A stretch of DNA of 44,580 bases from Oceanobacillus bengalensis (GCF_003628445.1 NZ_RBZO01000031.1:1-44580); one strand, 5' to 3'; shown: positions 1 through 9,172, counted from the stretch's first letter. Notes: generated by a model from the letters alone, not told the origin. A program made the numbers and translations.

Positions 1-77
1 GATGAGGTTGATAGGTTCGAGATGGAAGCGTGGTGACACGTGGAGTTGACGGATACTAATCGATCGAGGACTTAACT
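1..77 (+). rRNA. 23S rRNA, 3' end (partial)
   Basis: The first bases match the conserved 3' end of bacterial 23S rRNA: GATAGGTTCGAG, then GGATACTAATCGATCGAGG, then a CTTAAC end. The gene enters from outside the window, so only the last ~77 nt are present. The exact 3' end is set by analogy. The 5S gene follows after a ~117-nt spacer, the usual rrn order. Confidence 0.93.
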
Positions 78-194
78 AAATTCTTTTATGATAGTCGTTA
101 GTTTACTCTTATTTAGTTTTTAAGGTATAATTAATTAACTGTTGACTTTTTTAATAAAAACATATAAAATATACCTTGTACTATTTTTAAGGAT

Positions 195-311
195 TGTCTG
201 GTAGTGATGGCGGAGAGGCCACACCTGTTCCCATACCGAACACAGAAGTTAAGCTCTCCAGCGCCAATGGTAGTTGGGGGTTCCCCTGCGAGAGTAGGAC
301 ACCGCCAGGCA
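195..311 (+). rRNA. 5S ribosomal RNA
   Basis: The 117-nt sequence carries the universal 5S core CCATACCGAACACAGAAGTT and the conserved GAGAGTAGG loop. The ends were set by pairing the terminal stem (TGTCTGGT at 195-202 with GCCAGGCA at 304-311, allowing G-U). The spacer before it holds a short inverted repeat (AAGGTATA 122-129, TATACCTT 170-177) that could be a processing stem, and a promoter-like TTGACT-17-TAAAAT (142-170). Confidence 0.95.
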
Positions 312-336
312 GTACCTTTTATGTTATTTTTATTAT

Positions 337-413
<77 letters not shown>

Positions 414-426
414 AACAAAATAAATT

Positions 427-503
427 GGTCCGGTAGTTCAGTTGGTTAGAATGCCTGCCTGTCACGCAGGAGGTCGCGGGTTCGAGTCCCGTCCGGACCG
501 CCA
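427..503 (+). tRNA. tRNA-Asp (GTC)
   Basis: This 77-nt cloverleaf has a GGTCCGG/CCGGACC acceptor stem, anticodon GTC in CCTGTCACGCAGG, a T-loop GGTTCGAGTCC, and an encoded CCA end. It lies 13 nt after tRNA-fMet and is probably co-transcribed with it. Confidence 0.96.
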
Positions 504-542
504 TTTTTAAAACAATATAATATACATACAATACACAGGATT

Positions 543-551
543 TGTTATAAT
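543..551 (+). promoter_or_regulatory. putative extended -10 promoter for the thiL-tsaD run
   Basis: TGTTATAAT (TGnTATAAT form, 543-551) lies between tRNA-Asp and thiL, with no clear -35. A weak 5-bp ACACA/TGTGT hairpin with a T run (533-565) overlaps it and might end the tRNA transcript. Inferred from sequence alone. Confidence 0.35.
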
Positions 552-641
552 CGTGTGTTTTTTTATTATCTAAGTATTTTTCCTTTTTACTAGCTTTTTT
601 GCTATTATTGGTGTAGTTGATAAAAGAAAATGGTGATTATG

Positions 642-1604
642 ATGGATGAGTTTTCATTTATTGATTCAATTAAACAAAATACGTATAAGCAATCTTCATT
701 AATAAAAGGTGTTGGGGATGATGCTGCTGTTTTTAGATCGGATTCAAAAGATATAGTTACGGCAGTTGATACATTCGTTGAAGGGATACATTTCACCAGA
801 AAAACGATGGATCCCTATCACGTTGGTTATCGAGCTCTAGGAGCAAATGTTAGTGACCTAGCTGCTATGGGAGCAACCCCAGCCTTTTATCTTGTGTCTA
901 TCGTGATTCCTAAGAATTGGGCAATTGAGGATATAAGTCAAATATTTATTGGCATGAAAGATTTAGCTAATCAACATACAATGGATTTAATCGGTGGAGA
1001 TACAGTATCAGGAATAGAACTATCTATTTCTATAACAGTGATAGGCTTTGTCGAAGAAGAAAAAGCAAGATATCGTAGCACTGCAAAAGAAGGTGACCTT
1101 GTCTTTGTAACAGGTACTTTAGGTGATTCACAGGCAGGTTTATATATTTTAATGAATGAGGGCAACTATGAGGATACTAACTATTATGTGGAACGTCACC
1201 GAATGCCTTCACCTAGAATTGACTTTGCAAAGAAACTATCTTATTTATCTCGTGTAACACTAAATGATATTAGCGATGGAATTGGGAACGAAGCAAATGA
1301 AATCGCAGAGGCCTCCGAGGTAACGATTATAATACAGGATGAGCTGGTACCAGTACATTCATCTTATTATCAATTTTCTCCAGAACTTCAGCATAAGTGG
1401 AAATACTATGGTGGTGAGGATTTTGAATTAATTGGTACGGTGCCAGAAAGTGAATGGGAGACAGTACAGCATATTGCTGATCAGACAAATACAATGGTAA
1501 CCCAAATCGGGTATGTTTCGTCTGATAAAGGAAACGATGTATTTCTATATCGGAATCAGCAAAAAGAACAATTGAAGAAAAAAGGATATAATCATTTGAA
1601 GTAG
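642..1604 (+). CDS. thiL: Thiamine-monophosphate kinase ThiL
   Basis: ThiL uses ATP to phosphorylate thiamine monophosphate to thiamine pyrophosphate, the last step of coenzyme B1 synthesis. The 320-residue protein has the AIR-synthase/PurM-like layout: GVGDDAAVF near residue 24 and VDTFVEGIHF for Mg-ATP binding, ANVSDLAAMGA, GGDTVSG, and YGGEDFELI in the C-terminal half. ATG codons exist at 630, 639 and 642. I chose 642 because GGTGAT (632-637) sits well before it and the N-terminus MDEF matches Bacillus ThiL. tsaE follows 9 nt after the stop. The pairing with the tRNA-t6A genes is the same as in B. subtilis (ydiA-E). Confidence 0.95.
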   Translation: MDEFSFIDSIKQNTYKQSSLIKGVGDDAAVFRSDSKDIVTAVDTFVEGIHFTRKTMDPYHVGYRALGANVSDLAAMGATPAFYLVSIVIPKNWAIEDISQIFIGMKDLANQHTMDLIGGDTVSGIELSISITVIGFVEEEKARYRSTAKEGDLVFVTGTLGDSQAGLYILMNEGNYEDTNYYVERHRMPSPRIDFAKKLSYLSRVTLNDISDGIGNEANEIAEASEVTIIIQDELVPVHSSYYQFSPELQHKWKYYGGEDFELIGTVPESEWETVQHIADQTNTMVTQIGYVSSDKGNDVFLYRNQQKEQLKKKGYNHLK

Positions 1605-1613
1605 GTGATTGTA

Positions 1614-2066
1614 ATGAATAAGTTAAAGATAAACACAAACACAGTCCAGGAAACGATGTTAATTGGAGAGAAACTGGCAAAAATGCTTCGAGCTGGTGAT
1701 GTACTCACATTAGAAGGTGAGCTTGGTGCAGGGAAGACAACATTTACCAAAGGGATAGCAAAGGGCTTAGGTATAACACGAAATGTAAGTAGCCCAACTT
1801 TTACTATTGTAAAAGAATATGAAGGGAATCTACCTTTGTATCATATGGATGTCTACCGCTTAGAGCATTCAGATGAAGATATTGGTTTTGATGAATATTT
1901 TAACGGGAATGGTGTTACGGTGGTTGAATGGGCTTCATTTATAGAAGAATATTTACCAGAGCATCTTTTAAATATTAGAATTAATTATGGTGAAGAAGGT
2001 TCAAGAGTGTTAGAATTTACTACGAATAGTACTCATTTTGAATCGATTGTTAATGAATTACCTTAG
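1614..2066 (+). CDS. tsaE: tRNA t6A synthesis ATPase TsaE
   Basis: TsaE is the small ATPase that, with TsaB and TsaD, transfers the threonylcarbamoyl group to A37 of ANN-decoding tRNAs. The protein has 150 residues, normal for the family. It carries a Walker A loop GELGAGKTT near residue 38, SSPTFTIVKEY, HMDVYRLE and the Walker B-like VVEWASF. A GTG at 1605 lies in frame, but GGTGATT (1604-1610) is a better ribosome site for the ATG at 1614. It is packed between thiL and tsaB in one operon. Confidence 0.94.
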   Translation: MNKLKINTNTVQETMLIGEKLAKMLRAGDVLTLEGELGAGKTTFTKGIAKGLGITRNVSSPTFTIVKEYEGNLPLYHMDVYRLEHSDEDIGFDEYFNGNGVTVVEWASFIEEYLPEHLLNIRINYGEEGSRVLEFTTNSTHFESIVNELP

Positions 2067-2082
2067 TTAGGAGTTACTGTTA

Positions 2083-2781
2083 ATGAATGTACTAGCAATT
2101 GATACATCCAATCAAGCACTGGGTGTTGCCATATTAAATAATGATAAAGTCATAGGAGAAATCGTAACAAATATAGCAAAAAACCACTCTGTAAGATTGA
2201 TGCCTGCAATTGATCAATTAATGAAGGAAGTATCATTAACAGCTGATCAATTAGATAAAATTGTTGTCGCAAAAGGGCCAGGATCGTATACTGGAGTTCG
2301 AATCGGTCTAGCTACAGCAAAGACATTTGCCTGGGCACTCGATATTCCAATTGTTGGCGTTTCAAGTTTAGAAGTTCTTGCATATCAAGGTAGATTCTTT
2401 GATGGACTTATTTGTCCATTTTTTGATGCGAGGCGAGGATTAGTATTCACTGGTGGGTACCAGTGGAAAAATCAAAAGTTAGAGCTCGTATTTGAAGAAA
2501 AAAATGTTGCGATGGAAGACGTGCTCAGTAAGTTAGCTGAGGAAAAGAAGAATGTTCTGTTTTTAAGCCCTGATATAGCTTTACATCGAGAGAACATTAA
2601 AGAAGTACTGGGAGATTTAGCGCACATACCTGAAGGTCCTTATCATGTAGCTAGACCCAGTTTGTTAGGCTTAGCAGGGGTAAACAGGCAGGCAGATAAC
2701 ACACACGCATTAACCCCAAATTATTTAAGACTTGCAGAGGCAGAAGCAAACTGGTTGAAGGCACAAGAGGATAAGAAGTAA
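2083..2781 (+). CDS. tsaB: tRNA t6A synthesis protein TsaB (inactive TsaD paralogue)
   Basis: TsaB is the non-catalytic ASKHA-fold partner that dimerises with TsaD in t6A synthesis. The 232-residue protein starts MNVLAIDTSNQALGVA, the usual TsaB opening, and has the VAKGPGSYTGVRIGLA motif near residue 62. It lacks the metal-binding HxxxH of TsaD, as expected. TAGGAG lies upstream of the ATG. rimI starts 1 nt after the stop. The spread tsaE-tsaB-rimI-tsaD is the standard Bacillus order. Confidence 0.94.
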   Translation: MNVLAIDTSNQALGVAILNNDKVIGEIVTNIAKNHSVRLMPAIDQLMKEVSLTADQLDKIVVAKGPGSYTGVRIGLATAKTFAWALDIPIVGVSSLEVLAYQGRFFDGLICPFFDARRGLVFTGGYQWKNQKLELVFEEKNVAMEDVLSKLAEEKKNVLFLSPDIALHRENIKEVLGDLAHIPEGPYHVARPSLLGLAGVNRQADNTHALTPNYLRLAEAEANWLKAQEDKK

Positions 2782-2782
2782 A

Positions 2783-3229
2783 ATGGCAGAAATGATTATT
2801 AGAAAAATGGAGCTAGTGGATGTAGAGCAAGTATTAGAAGTGGAAAGAGCGTCATTTGCTACTCCATGGACGACCGATGTTTTCTATCAGGAAATTATTG
2901 ATAATGCGCATGCCCACTATTTCGTAATAGAAATAGATCAGAAAATTGTGGGCTACGTTGGAGTATGGCTAGTAATTGATGATGCACAGATAACAAATAT
3001 AGCTATTGCTCCTGAATATAGGGGGCATAGATTAGGTGAAAAGCTATTCGCCTTTGTTATGCAAATGTTAAACAGTGTAGGTGTAAATAGACTTTCTTTA
3101 GAAGTACGTGTATCTAATATTGCAGCTCAAAAACTATACCGAAAATTTGGACTCGTCCCCGGTGGTATACGTAAAAACTATTATACGGATAACGGGGAAG
3201 ATGCCATTGTGATGTGGGTGAATTTATAA
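2783..3229 (+). CDS. rimI: Ribosomal protein bS18-alanine N-acetyltransferase RimI-like
   Basis: This is a GNAT-fold acetyltransferase. RimI acetylates the N-terminal alanine of ribosomal protein S18, although in Firmicutes the substrate is assumed from orthology. The 148 residues carry the acetyl-CoA-binding segment [19 protein letters not shown] (about residues 71-89) and the C-terminal [19 protein letters not shown] block typical of RimI. The stop codon TAA shares its last A with the ATG of tsaD, so the two genes are likely translationally coupled. Confidence 0.9.
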   Translation: MAEMIIRKMELVDVEQVLEVERASFATPWTTDVFYQEIIDNAHAHYFVIEIDQKIVGYVGVWLVIDDAQITNIAIAPEYRGHRLGEKLFAFVMQMLNSVGVNRLSLEVRVSNIAAQKLYRKFGLVPGGIRKNYYTDNGEDAIVMWVNL

Positions 3230-4239
3230 TGGATAAAGATACAATTATATTAGGAATAGAGACAAGCTGTGACGAAACTGCAGTTGCCGTCGTTAGAAAT
3301 GGAACAGAGATTCTATCGAATGTTGTTGCCTCACAGATTGAAAGCCATAAACGTTTTGGTGGTGTGGTTCCTGAAATTGCTTCTAGACACCATGTGGAAC
3401 AGATGACAGTGGTACTTGAAGAGGCAGTTCAAGCTTCTAATCAAACGTGGGAAGACATAGATGCCATTGCAGTGACAGAAGGACCAGGGCTTGTTGGTGC
3501 GCTATTAGTAGGCGTGAATAGTGCAAAGGCATTAGCTTTTGCAAAACAAAAACCGTTAGTTGGTGTACACCATATCGCAGGGCATATTTATGCCAATCGG
3601 TTGGAGAAGGAGTTTACCTTCCCACTATTAGCACTAATCGTATCAGGAGGCCATACGGAGCTTGTTTTAATGCGTGAACATGGCATGTTTGAAGTTATTG
3701 GCGAAACACGTGATGATGCAGCTGGTGAAGCATATGATAAGGTTGCAAGGATGCTAAACTTGCCCTATCCAGGTGGGCCACATATCGATAGATTAGCCCA
3801 TGAAGGAGCAGCGTCCATCGATTTCCCTCGAGCATGGCTTGAAGAGGGGAGTTATGACTTTAGTTTTAGCGGGCTAAAATCAGCAGTTATTAACAAAATC
3901 CACAATGCAAAACAGCGTGCGGAAACATTAAAGAATGAAGATATAGCTGCAAGTTTCCAAGCAAGTGTTGTAGAAGTACTAACCGAAAAAACGTTACGAG
4001 CTGCAAGGGAATACCAAGTAAAACAGGTAATCGTTGCAGGTGGAGTGGCAGCTAATAAGGGATTAAGAAAAGAGTTAGAGACAAAATTTGCGGATACTGG
4101 AATACCGCTTTTAGTTCCTCCTATTAAGTTATGCACAGATAATGCAGCAATGATCGCTGCAGCAGGTACAATTGCCTTTAAACAGGGAAGACGCTCGGGA
4201 TTAGATTTGAATGCTAATCCATCACTCCTATTAAAATAG
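3229..4239 (+). CDS. tsaD: tRNA N6-threonylcarbamoyladenosine transferase TsaD
   Basis: TsaD is the catalytic subunit that moves threonylcarbamoyl from its adenylate to tRNA A37. The 336 residues begin [16 protein letters not shown]. They hold the metal-binding HHIAGH (HxxxH) near residue 109, IVSGGHTEL, and [10 protein letters not shown] and [12 protein letters not shown] near the end, all canonical. A GTG at 3214 is in frame, but the ATG at 3229 with GGGTG eight bases upstream agrees with the family start. A perfect hairpin overlaps the stop codon, and a DnaA-box cluster follows. Confidence 0.96.
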   Translation: MDKDTIILGIETSCDETAVAVVRNGTEILSNVVASQIESHKRFGGVVPEIASRHHVEQMTVVLEEAVQASNQTWEDIDAIAVTEGPGLVGALLVGVNSAKALAFAKQKPLVGVHHIAGHIYANRLEKEFTFPLLALIVSGGHTELVLMREHGMFEVIGETRDDAAGEAYDKVARMLNLPYPGGPHIDRLAHEGAASIDFPRAWLEEGSYDFSFSGLKSAVINKIHNAKQRAETLKNEDIAASFQASVVEVLTEKTLRAAREYQVKQVIVAGGVAANKGLRKELETKFADTGIPLLVPPIKLCTDNAAMIAAAGTIAFKQGRRSGLDLNANPSLLLK

Positions 4240-4246
4240 GAGTGAT
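4221..4246 (+). terminator. hairpin over the tsaD stop codon (possible terminator)
   Basis: A perfect 11-bp stem (ATCACTCCTAT 4221-4231, ATAGGAGTGAT 4236-4246) with a TAAA loop includes the last codons of tsaD. It is followed by TAATTTACT rather than a clean T run, so it may be a weak terminator or a 3'-end stabiliser for the thiL-tsaD mRNA. Confidence 0.5.
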
Positions 4247-4258
4247 TAATTTACTAAA

Positions 4259-4468
4259 TTGTCCACAAAGTTATGCACAGGTATGTGTATACTTTATTAG
4301 ATATTCAATAATATACGCTGTTTATTATGTGGATAGATAATGTGGATAAAAATAACTATATCTGTGGATATTGTTTATAACTTTGTTCATAACTAATAAA
4401 AAAGCCGTTTTTTTGGGAAAAGTGCTGTGGATAATATAGAGGTTCTACTTTTGTTATAATGTGGAAAG
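4259..4468. promoter_or_regulatory. DnaA-box cluster between tsaD and rodA
   Basis: The bacterial DnaA box is TTATCCACA. On the minus strand there are two perfect boxes (4341-4349 and 4426-4434, read here as TGTGGATAA) and two one-mismatch boxes (4328-4336 and 4363-4371). On the plus strand there are two one-mismatch boxes (TTGTCCACA 4259-4267, TTATGCACA 4271-4279). A degenerate TGTGGAAAG (4460-4468) overlaps the rodA promoter. Six or seven sites in ~210 bp of non-coding DNA is far above chance. From memory, B. subtilis has a DnaA-box cluster in the same place, after gcp (tsaD). The likely role is titrating DnaA to restrain initiation; an effect on rodA expression is possible. Confidence 0.8.
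4452..4460 (+). promoter_or_regulatory. extended -10 promoter of rodA
   Basis: TGTTATAAT (TGn + perfect TATAAT) lies ~26 nt before the rodA ATG with no good -35 hexamer. The -10 abuts a DnaA-box-like TGTGGAAAG, so DnaA binding could affect this promoter. Confidence 0.55.
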
Positions 4469-4486
4469 AAATTTGGTGATATTCCG

Positions 4487-5668
4487 ATGAATAAAAAGCA
4501 GTCTTATTATGTACAAACAGATTTAATTGTATTATTTATATTATTTGTTAGTGCGAGTTTACTCGCTATTTATAATGCTGAGCAATTAGAGCAGTATGCG
4601 AATAGTGACTTTGTTATAAAACAAATTGTTTGGTTTGCTATTGGTGTATGTATCATAGCTGCTATTCAATATTTAGATTTAGAGCAGTTATATAAATTCA
4701 GTACGTATATATATATTTTTGGTATTCTGATATTATTTGTATTGTTAATAAGTCCAGAGTCAATTGCGAGACCAATTAATGGTGCAAAGAGTTGGTTTAA
4801 TCCTAAGTTTCTACCATTATCCTTACAGCCTGCTGAATTTACGAAAATTACTACAATTTTATTCATGGCAAGAGTAATTACGCAACACAAAGCCAAATTT
4901 GAAATAAGTAATTTAAAAACAGATACAATCTTATTAATAAAATTAATAGTCGTTACAGCAATACCTGTATCTCTTATCATGATGCAAACGGACTTTGGAA
5001 CATCGATGGTGTATTTATTTATCTTAGGAATGATGATTATTCTTTCAGGAATTAGCTGGAAAATTATCTTGAGTTTAATTTCCATTGTAGCTGGTGCTGG
5101 TGCAGCTGTTTTGACCTTTATTGTACGATTTCCTGACCTAGCTAAAGAGTTGGTTGGCAGTGGTAGTGCCTATCAAATAGACAGGATAATGACTTGGTTT
5201 GATCCCGCACAACAATCAGCTGATTCTACGTGGCATTTTGAACGAATTCATATGTCACTTGGTTCTGGGCAATTATTTGGTAAGGGGTTAAATGGTGTAC
5301 AGGTGTATTATTCAGAAGCACAAACAGACTTTATCTTTTCCGTTATAGGTGAAAGCTTTGGGTTTGTTGGTAGTGCGCTTGTGATTTTTTTGTATTTCAT
5401 GCTCCTTTATAAATTAGTAACATTAGGGTTAAATGTTTTTAAACATTCCCCTTTTGGAGCTTACTTTTGTTTTGGGTTTCTAAGTTTAATTTTGGTTCAT
5501 GTTTTTCAAAATATTGGAATGACCCTTGGAATTATGCCGATCACAGGTATTCCACTCTTGTTAATAAGTTATGGTGGTAGTTCGGTGTTATCCACAATGC
5601 TTGGACTAGGAATTGTGTACCGCGTTGCAGTTGAACAGACCATTCAAAATGATTACTTGTTTAAGTAA
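4487..5668 (+). CDS. rodA: Rod-shape SEDS peptidoglycan glycosyltransferase RodA
   Basis: RodA is a membrane SEDS-family glycosyltransferase that polymerises lipid II for sidewall synthesis in the elongasome. The 393 residues equal the length I recall for B. subtilis RodA and match it along the chain: the QYLDLEQLYKFS segment, SPESIARPINGAKSW, LQPAEFTK, and QTDFIFSVIGESFGFVG. The C-terminal pair NIGMTLGIMPITGIPLL and SYGGSS is diagnostic of FtsW/RodA/SpoVE. About ten hydrophobic membrane segments are visible. GGTGAT precedes the ATG. The gene stands alone, between the DnaA-box cluster and a strong hairpin terminator. Confidence 0.9.
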   Translation: MNKKQSYYVQTDLIVLFILFVSASLLAIYNAEQLEQYANSDFVIKQIVWFAIGVCIIAAIQYLDLEQLYKFSTYIYIFGILILFVLLISPESIARPINGAKSWFNPKFLPLSLQPAEFTKITTILFMARVITQHKAKFEISNLKTDTILLIKLIVVTAIPVSLIMMQTDFGTSMVYLFILGMMIILSGISWKIILSLISIVAGAGAAVLTFIVRFPDLAKELVGSGSAYQIDRIMTWFDPAQQSADSTWHFERIHMSLGSGQLFGKGLNGVQVYYSEAQTDFIFSVIGESFGFVGSALVIFLYFMLLYKLVTLGLNVFKHSPFGAYFCFGFLSLILVHVFQNIGMTLGIMPITGIPLLLISYGGSSVLSTMLGLGIVYRVAVEQTIQNDYLFK

Positions 5669-5720
5669 AAAAACAACTACGGCCTTAAGCTACATTAGCT
5701 TTTGCCGTAGTTGTTTTTGT
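5668..5720. terminator. bidirectional terminator between rodA and the CorC-like gene
   Basis: The arms AAACAACTACGGC and GCCGTAGTTGTTT form a ~13-bp stem around an inner TAAGCTA/TAGCTT pairing. The stem is preceded by an A run and followed by TTTTTG, so it can end transcription from either side. Confidence 0.85.
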
Positions 5721-5733
5721 CTAATCACCTGAA

Positions 5734-7074
5734 TTATTGATTATCCTTCCCATCATCTTCTGTTTCACTTGTGTCAATTGTAACAACAACCACTTCAATT
5801 CTGTTATCTGCAATCTCTTCTACTTCAAATGTGAGGTTCTTATATGTTATGACTGGATGCTCTAATTCGGAAGGAATATAACTAATTTCATTAATTAAAA
5901 ATCCACTGACAGTATCAAATTCTTCAGTAGGAAATTCAATTTTTAAAATGTCTTCTAGTTCCCAGAGACGAAACGTTCCATCCATTCTATATTTATTAGG
6001 GGCAATTTGTTTAATCTCTTCCTCGGAAATGCCAGGTTCATTGCTTTCACTAAATATATCACCGACAATCTCCTCAATGACATCTTCAATCGTAACTAAA
6101 CCTTCTGTGCCACCGTATTCATCAAGGACAATAGCAATATGGACATTATCTTTTTGCATAGATGCGAAGAGCGCATCAACCGATTGTGATTCCAATACAA
6201 AATAAGGTTTACGAAATATTTTTTTTAAATCAAATGTCTTTGAACCATCATCATTAATATATTGAAATAAATCTTTAACATGTAGTGTACCTACAATATT
6301 ATCAATGTCACCTTCATAAATGGGAAATCTTGTATATCTATATTTATTTATGATATTCAGTGTTTCAACGAACCCAGAGTCAATAGGGAGTACGCTCATA
6401 TCCGTACGGTGTGTGATGATGTCAGAAACAACTTTGTCGTTAAATTCAAATATATTATTAATCATTAATTTCTCAACGTTATTAATCGTACCTCTTTCTC
6501 CACCAACATCAACCATCATTCGTATTTCTTCTTCTGTTGCTTGCTCACTTTGAGCATTTGGATCAACACCAAACAATCGAACAACAGAATTAGTAGAGAA
6601 TGTTAGAAATTTAACGATGGGGAGGAAAACTTTGGCTATCAAAGATAGTGGTACTGCGGCAAAATTGGATATAGCCTCAGCCTTCTGTAATGCAAGTTGT
6701 TTTGGTACGAGTTCACCAAAGACAAGTGTGAAATAAGATAAAATAATTGTTATTAAAACAACTGAAATTGTATTAAGAATGTCTAACGATAATGGAACAC
6801 CTAAATCGAATAGATAATTTGACAATGGGCCAGCAAAGAAATCAGCTGCAAATGCACTTGATAAGAATCCAGCCAAAGTAATACCTATTTGTATCGTACT
6901 AAGAAAACGACTAGGTTGAGAAATAAGATGGTGTAGTGTTTTAGCCTTCTTATCTCCAGCTTCAGCCATTCGTTTTACCTTATTGTCATTTAAGTTAACC
7001 AATGCCATTTCTGATGCTGCGAAAAAGGCATTAACGATAATTAACACGATTAGCGTTATAATTGCAAACGTCAA
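5734..7074 (-). CDS. CNNM/CorC-family membrane protein (hemolysin C-like, CBS pair)
   Basis: The 446-residue protein has three parts. An N-terminal CNNM membrane domain covers about residues 1-195 (several hydrophobic helices, AASEMALVNLN near the start, FGELVPKQLALQ). A CBS pair follows (about 210-335, with RYTRFPIYEGDIDNIVG and IAIVLDEYGGTEGLVTIEDV). The C-terminus is a CorC/HlyC transporter-associated domain (GTFRLWELEDIL to GFLINE). Family members act in Mg2+ or Co2+ efflux or resistance; the exact ion is inferred. The start is TTG at 7074, backed by GGAGG ten bases upstream. It is monocistronic, convergent with rodA. Several B. subtilis paralogues exist, so no symbol is given. Confidence 0.9.
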   Translation of the reverse strand: MTFAIITLIVLIIVNAFFAASEMALVNLNDNKVKRMAEAGDKKAKTLHHLISQPSRFLSTIQIGITLAGFLSSAFAADFFAGPLSNYLFDLGVPLSLDILNTISVVLITIILSYFTLVFGELVPKQLALQKAEAISNFAAVPLSLIAKVFLPIVKFLTFSTNSVVRLFGVDPNAQSEQATEEEIRMMVDVGGERGTINNVEKLMINNIFEFNDKVVSDIITHRTDMSVLPIDSGFVETLNIINKYRYTRFPIYEGDIDNIVGTLHVKDLFQYINDDGSKTFDLKKIFRKPYFVLESQSVDALFASMQKDNVHIAIVLDEYGGTEGLVTIEDVIEEIVGDIFSESNEPGISEEEIKQIAPNKYRMDGTFRLWELEDILKIEFPTEEFDTVSGFLINEISYIPSELEHPVITYKNLTFEVEEIADNRIEVVVVTIDTSETEDDGKDNQ

Positions 7075-7180
7075 TTAATATAAACCTCCATAGATGTAAA
7101 AAGATTATTTGTTTAAAAGTTAATGCTGAGTAGGGCCTATGATTTTATTTTACACCCGAATTCCTTCCGTATTCATTTAT

Positions 7181-7217
7181 TAAATAAAAAGATAGGCAGA
7201 TTAAGTCTACCTATCTT
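7181..7217 (-). terminator. Rho-independent terminator of ydiF
   Basis: Read on the minus strand, the arms AAGATAGG...CCTATCTT (7189-7217, one internal mismatch) are followed by TTTTTATTT. It lies 33 nt past the ydiF stop. Confidence 0.8.
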
Positions 7218-7249
7218 CGTTATAATTTATTTGTATTACCTGAACAATT

Positions 7250-9172
7250 TTAACCTTCTTGTAAGGTTGTCCATTCTTCCATTAACTGCTCAGCCTGACT
7301 CTTTAATGTATTAATATTTTCATTTAATTCAAATGACCTTTCATGGTCCTGATACACTTCAGGTTCGGTCATTTTTTCCTCTAATTCACTAATTTCTATT
7401 TCCACATTCTCAATCATTTCTTCTAGTTCGTTAATTCGCCGTTCTATCTTACGCTTCTCACTTTGAAGTTGCTTCTCTTCCTTATAGCTACGTTTCTTCA
7501 AATTCACCTGTTGTTCCATTTGTTTGGTTTCTTCTAGGAGTTGTCGCTCGGCTTCTTCTGCTTTCTTTTCTAGATAATAATCATAATCTCCTAAATATAC
7601 GGTAATACCATCTCGTTCCATCTCAGCTATTTGGTCGGTGATTTTATTTATAAAATAGCGGTCATGAGATACAAAAATGATGGTTCCTGGAAAATCCATT
7701 AATGCTGCCTCTAATACCTCTTTACTATCAATGTCAAGATGGTTAGTAGGTTCGTCAAGTATTAATAAATTTGCCTTTTGCATCATTAATTTGGCCAGTG
7801 CTAGGCGTGCCTTTTCACCACCACTTAATGCTTGTACAGGTTTTAATACATCATCCCCTGAAAAAAGGAAATTACCTAAAATGGTACGAATATCTTTTTC
7901 ATTGATAGTTGGATATTCATCCCAAAGCTCATTTAATACCGTCTTTGCAGAAGAAAGGTCTGCCTGTTCTTGATCATAATAGCCAATCCCGACATTTGTC
8001 CCTATTTGGATGGTACCGTACGCTTTTTCTAGTCTACCTAAGATAACTTTTAGTAAGGTGGTTTTACCAACTCCATTTGGACCAACTAATGCAATTCGCT
8101 CACCACGATTAACATCGAGTTTTACATTTGCAAAGAGATTTTCATCTTCATCATCGTAGCGAAAGGCAAGATTCTCAAGCTTTAATACATCATTTCCACT
8201 TCTACGATCAATCTGGAATGAGAAGGAGGCGGAGGATTCATCCCCTAATGGTCTGTCAATTCGGTCCATCTTTTCTAGTTGCTTCCTTCTGCTTTGTGCT
8301 CGCTTTGTTGTAGAGGCACGAACAAGGTTCCTCCTGACAAAGTCTTCCATTTTTTTTATTTCCGTTTGTTGTTTCTCAAATGCCTTTAAATCCTGTTCAT
8401 ATTCTAATTCCTTTTGCTCTAAGTACTTACTATAGGAACCATGATATTTCTTTGTTTTATGACGTGATATCTCATAAACAATGGATACCGTCTTATCAAG
8501 AAAGTAGCGGTCGTGCGAGACAATGACGACAGCTCCAGGATAACTCCCCAAATAGTTCTCAAGCCAGGATAATGTTTCGATATCCAAATGGTTTGTCGGT
8601 TCATCAAGAATGAGAAGCTGTGGCTTTTGTAACAATAGCTTTCCAAGGGACAAGCGCGTCTTTTGCCCACCGCTTAAATCGGTAATAGGTGTTTCGTAAT
8701 CATACTTATGGAAATGTAAGCCAGTAAGGACAGATTTAATATCAGACTCATACGTGTAACCGCCATTTGTTTGAAAGGCATGTTGTTTTTTATCATAATC
8801 TGTTAATAATTTCTCATATTCTGGGCTTGTGAAATTAGTAGCATTTTCCATCTGTTTTTCTAATTTTCTGAGTTCATATTCTTGCTTTCGTAACGGTTCA
8901 AAGACTTCAAGCATTTCATCCCAGATGGTTCTCTGAGATTCAAGTGCCATGTGTTGTGATAAATAGCCAACTGTCACATCTTTGGGTTTAATAAATTCCC
9001 CATCGTCATAGGAAAGTTCAGAAGCCATAATCTTTAATAGTGTTGATTTACCAGCACCATTCCTACCAACAATGGCAATACGATCATTATCTTTTACTTC
9101 TATTTTTATATTGGATAAAATCTCTTCAGCACCGAAAGATTTTGAAATTCCATTTAATTGCATAAGAATCAT
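7250..9172 (-). CDS. ydiF: ABC-F family ATPase YdiF
   Basis: This soluble ABC-F protein has two ATP-binding domains and no membrane part; family members act on the ribosome as translation factors or antibiotic protectors. The 640 residues show Walker A GRNGAGKST and GPNGVGKTT, two signatures (LSGGQKTRLSLG and LSGGEKARLALA), two ILDEPTNHLDI boxes, a charged linker with RNLVRASTTKRAQSRRKQ, and a C-terminal coiled coil (about 540-640). It matches B. subtilis YdiF along its length. A longer reading from 9262 is possible, but GGGGTGA five bases before the ATG at 9172 and the family N-terminus decide the start. It is divergent from rex, as part of the conserved ydi order. Confidence 0.92.
   Translation of the reverse strand: MILMQLNGISKSFGAEEILSNIKIEVKDNDRIAIVGRNGAGKSTLLKIMASELSYDDGEFIKPKDVTVGYLSQHMALESQRTIWDEMLEVFEPLRKQEYELRKLEKQMENATNFTSPEYEKLLTDYDKKQHAFQTNGGYTYESDIKSVLTGLHFHKYDYETPITDLSGGQKTRLSLGKLLLQKPQLLILDEPTNHLDIETLSWLENYLGSYPGAVVIVSHDRYFLDKTVSIVYEISRHKTKKYHGSYSKYLEQKELEYEQDLKAFEKQQTEIKKMEDFVRRNLVRASTTKRAQSRRKQLEKMDRIDRPLGDESSASFSFQIDRRSGNDVLKLENLAFRYDDEDENLFANVKLDVNRGERIALVGPNGVGKTTLLKVILGRLEKAYGTIQIGTNVGIGYYDQEQADLSSAKTVLNELWDEYPTINEKDIRTILGNFLFSGDDVLKPVQALSGGEKARLALAKLMMQKANLLILDEPTNHLDIDSKEVLEAALMDFPGTIIFVSHDRYFINKITDQIAEMERDGITVYLGDYDYYLEKKAEEAERQLLEETKQMEQQVNLKKRSYKEEKQLQSEKRKIERRINELEEMIENVEIEISELEEKMTEPEVYQDHERSFELNENINTLKSQAEQLMEEWTTLQEG

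Noticed and set aside
4256-4470. Replication origin at the DnaA-box cluster
   Set aside because: No dnaA, dnaN or recF nearby and no obvious AT-rich unwinding element with DnaA-trios; a titration-type cluster fits better.
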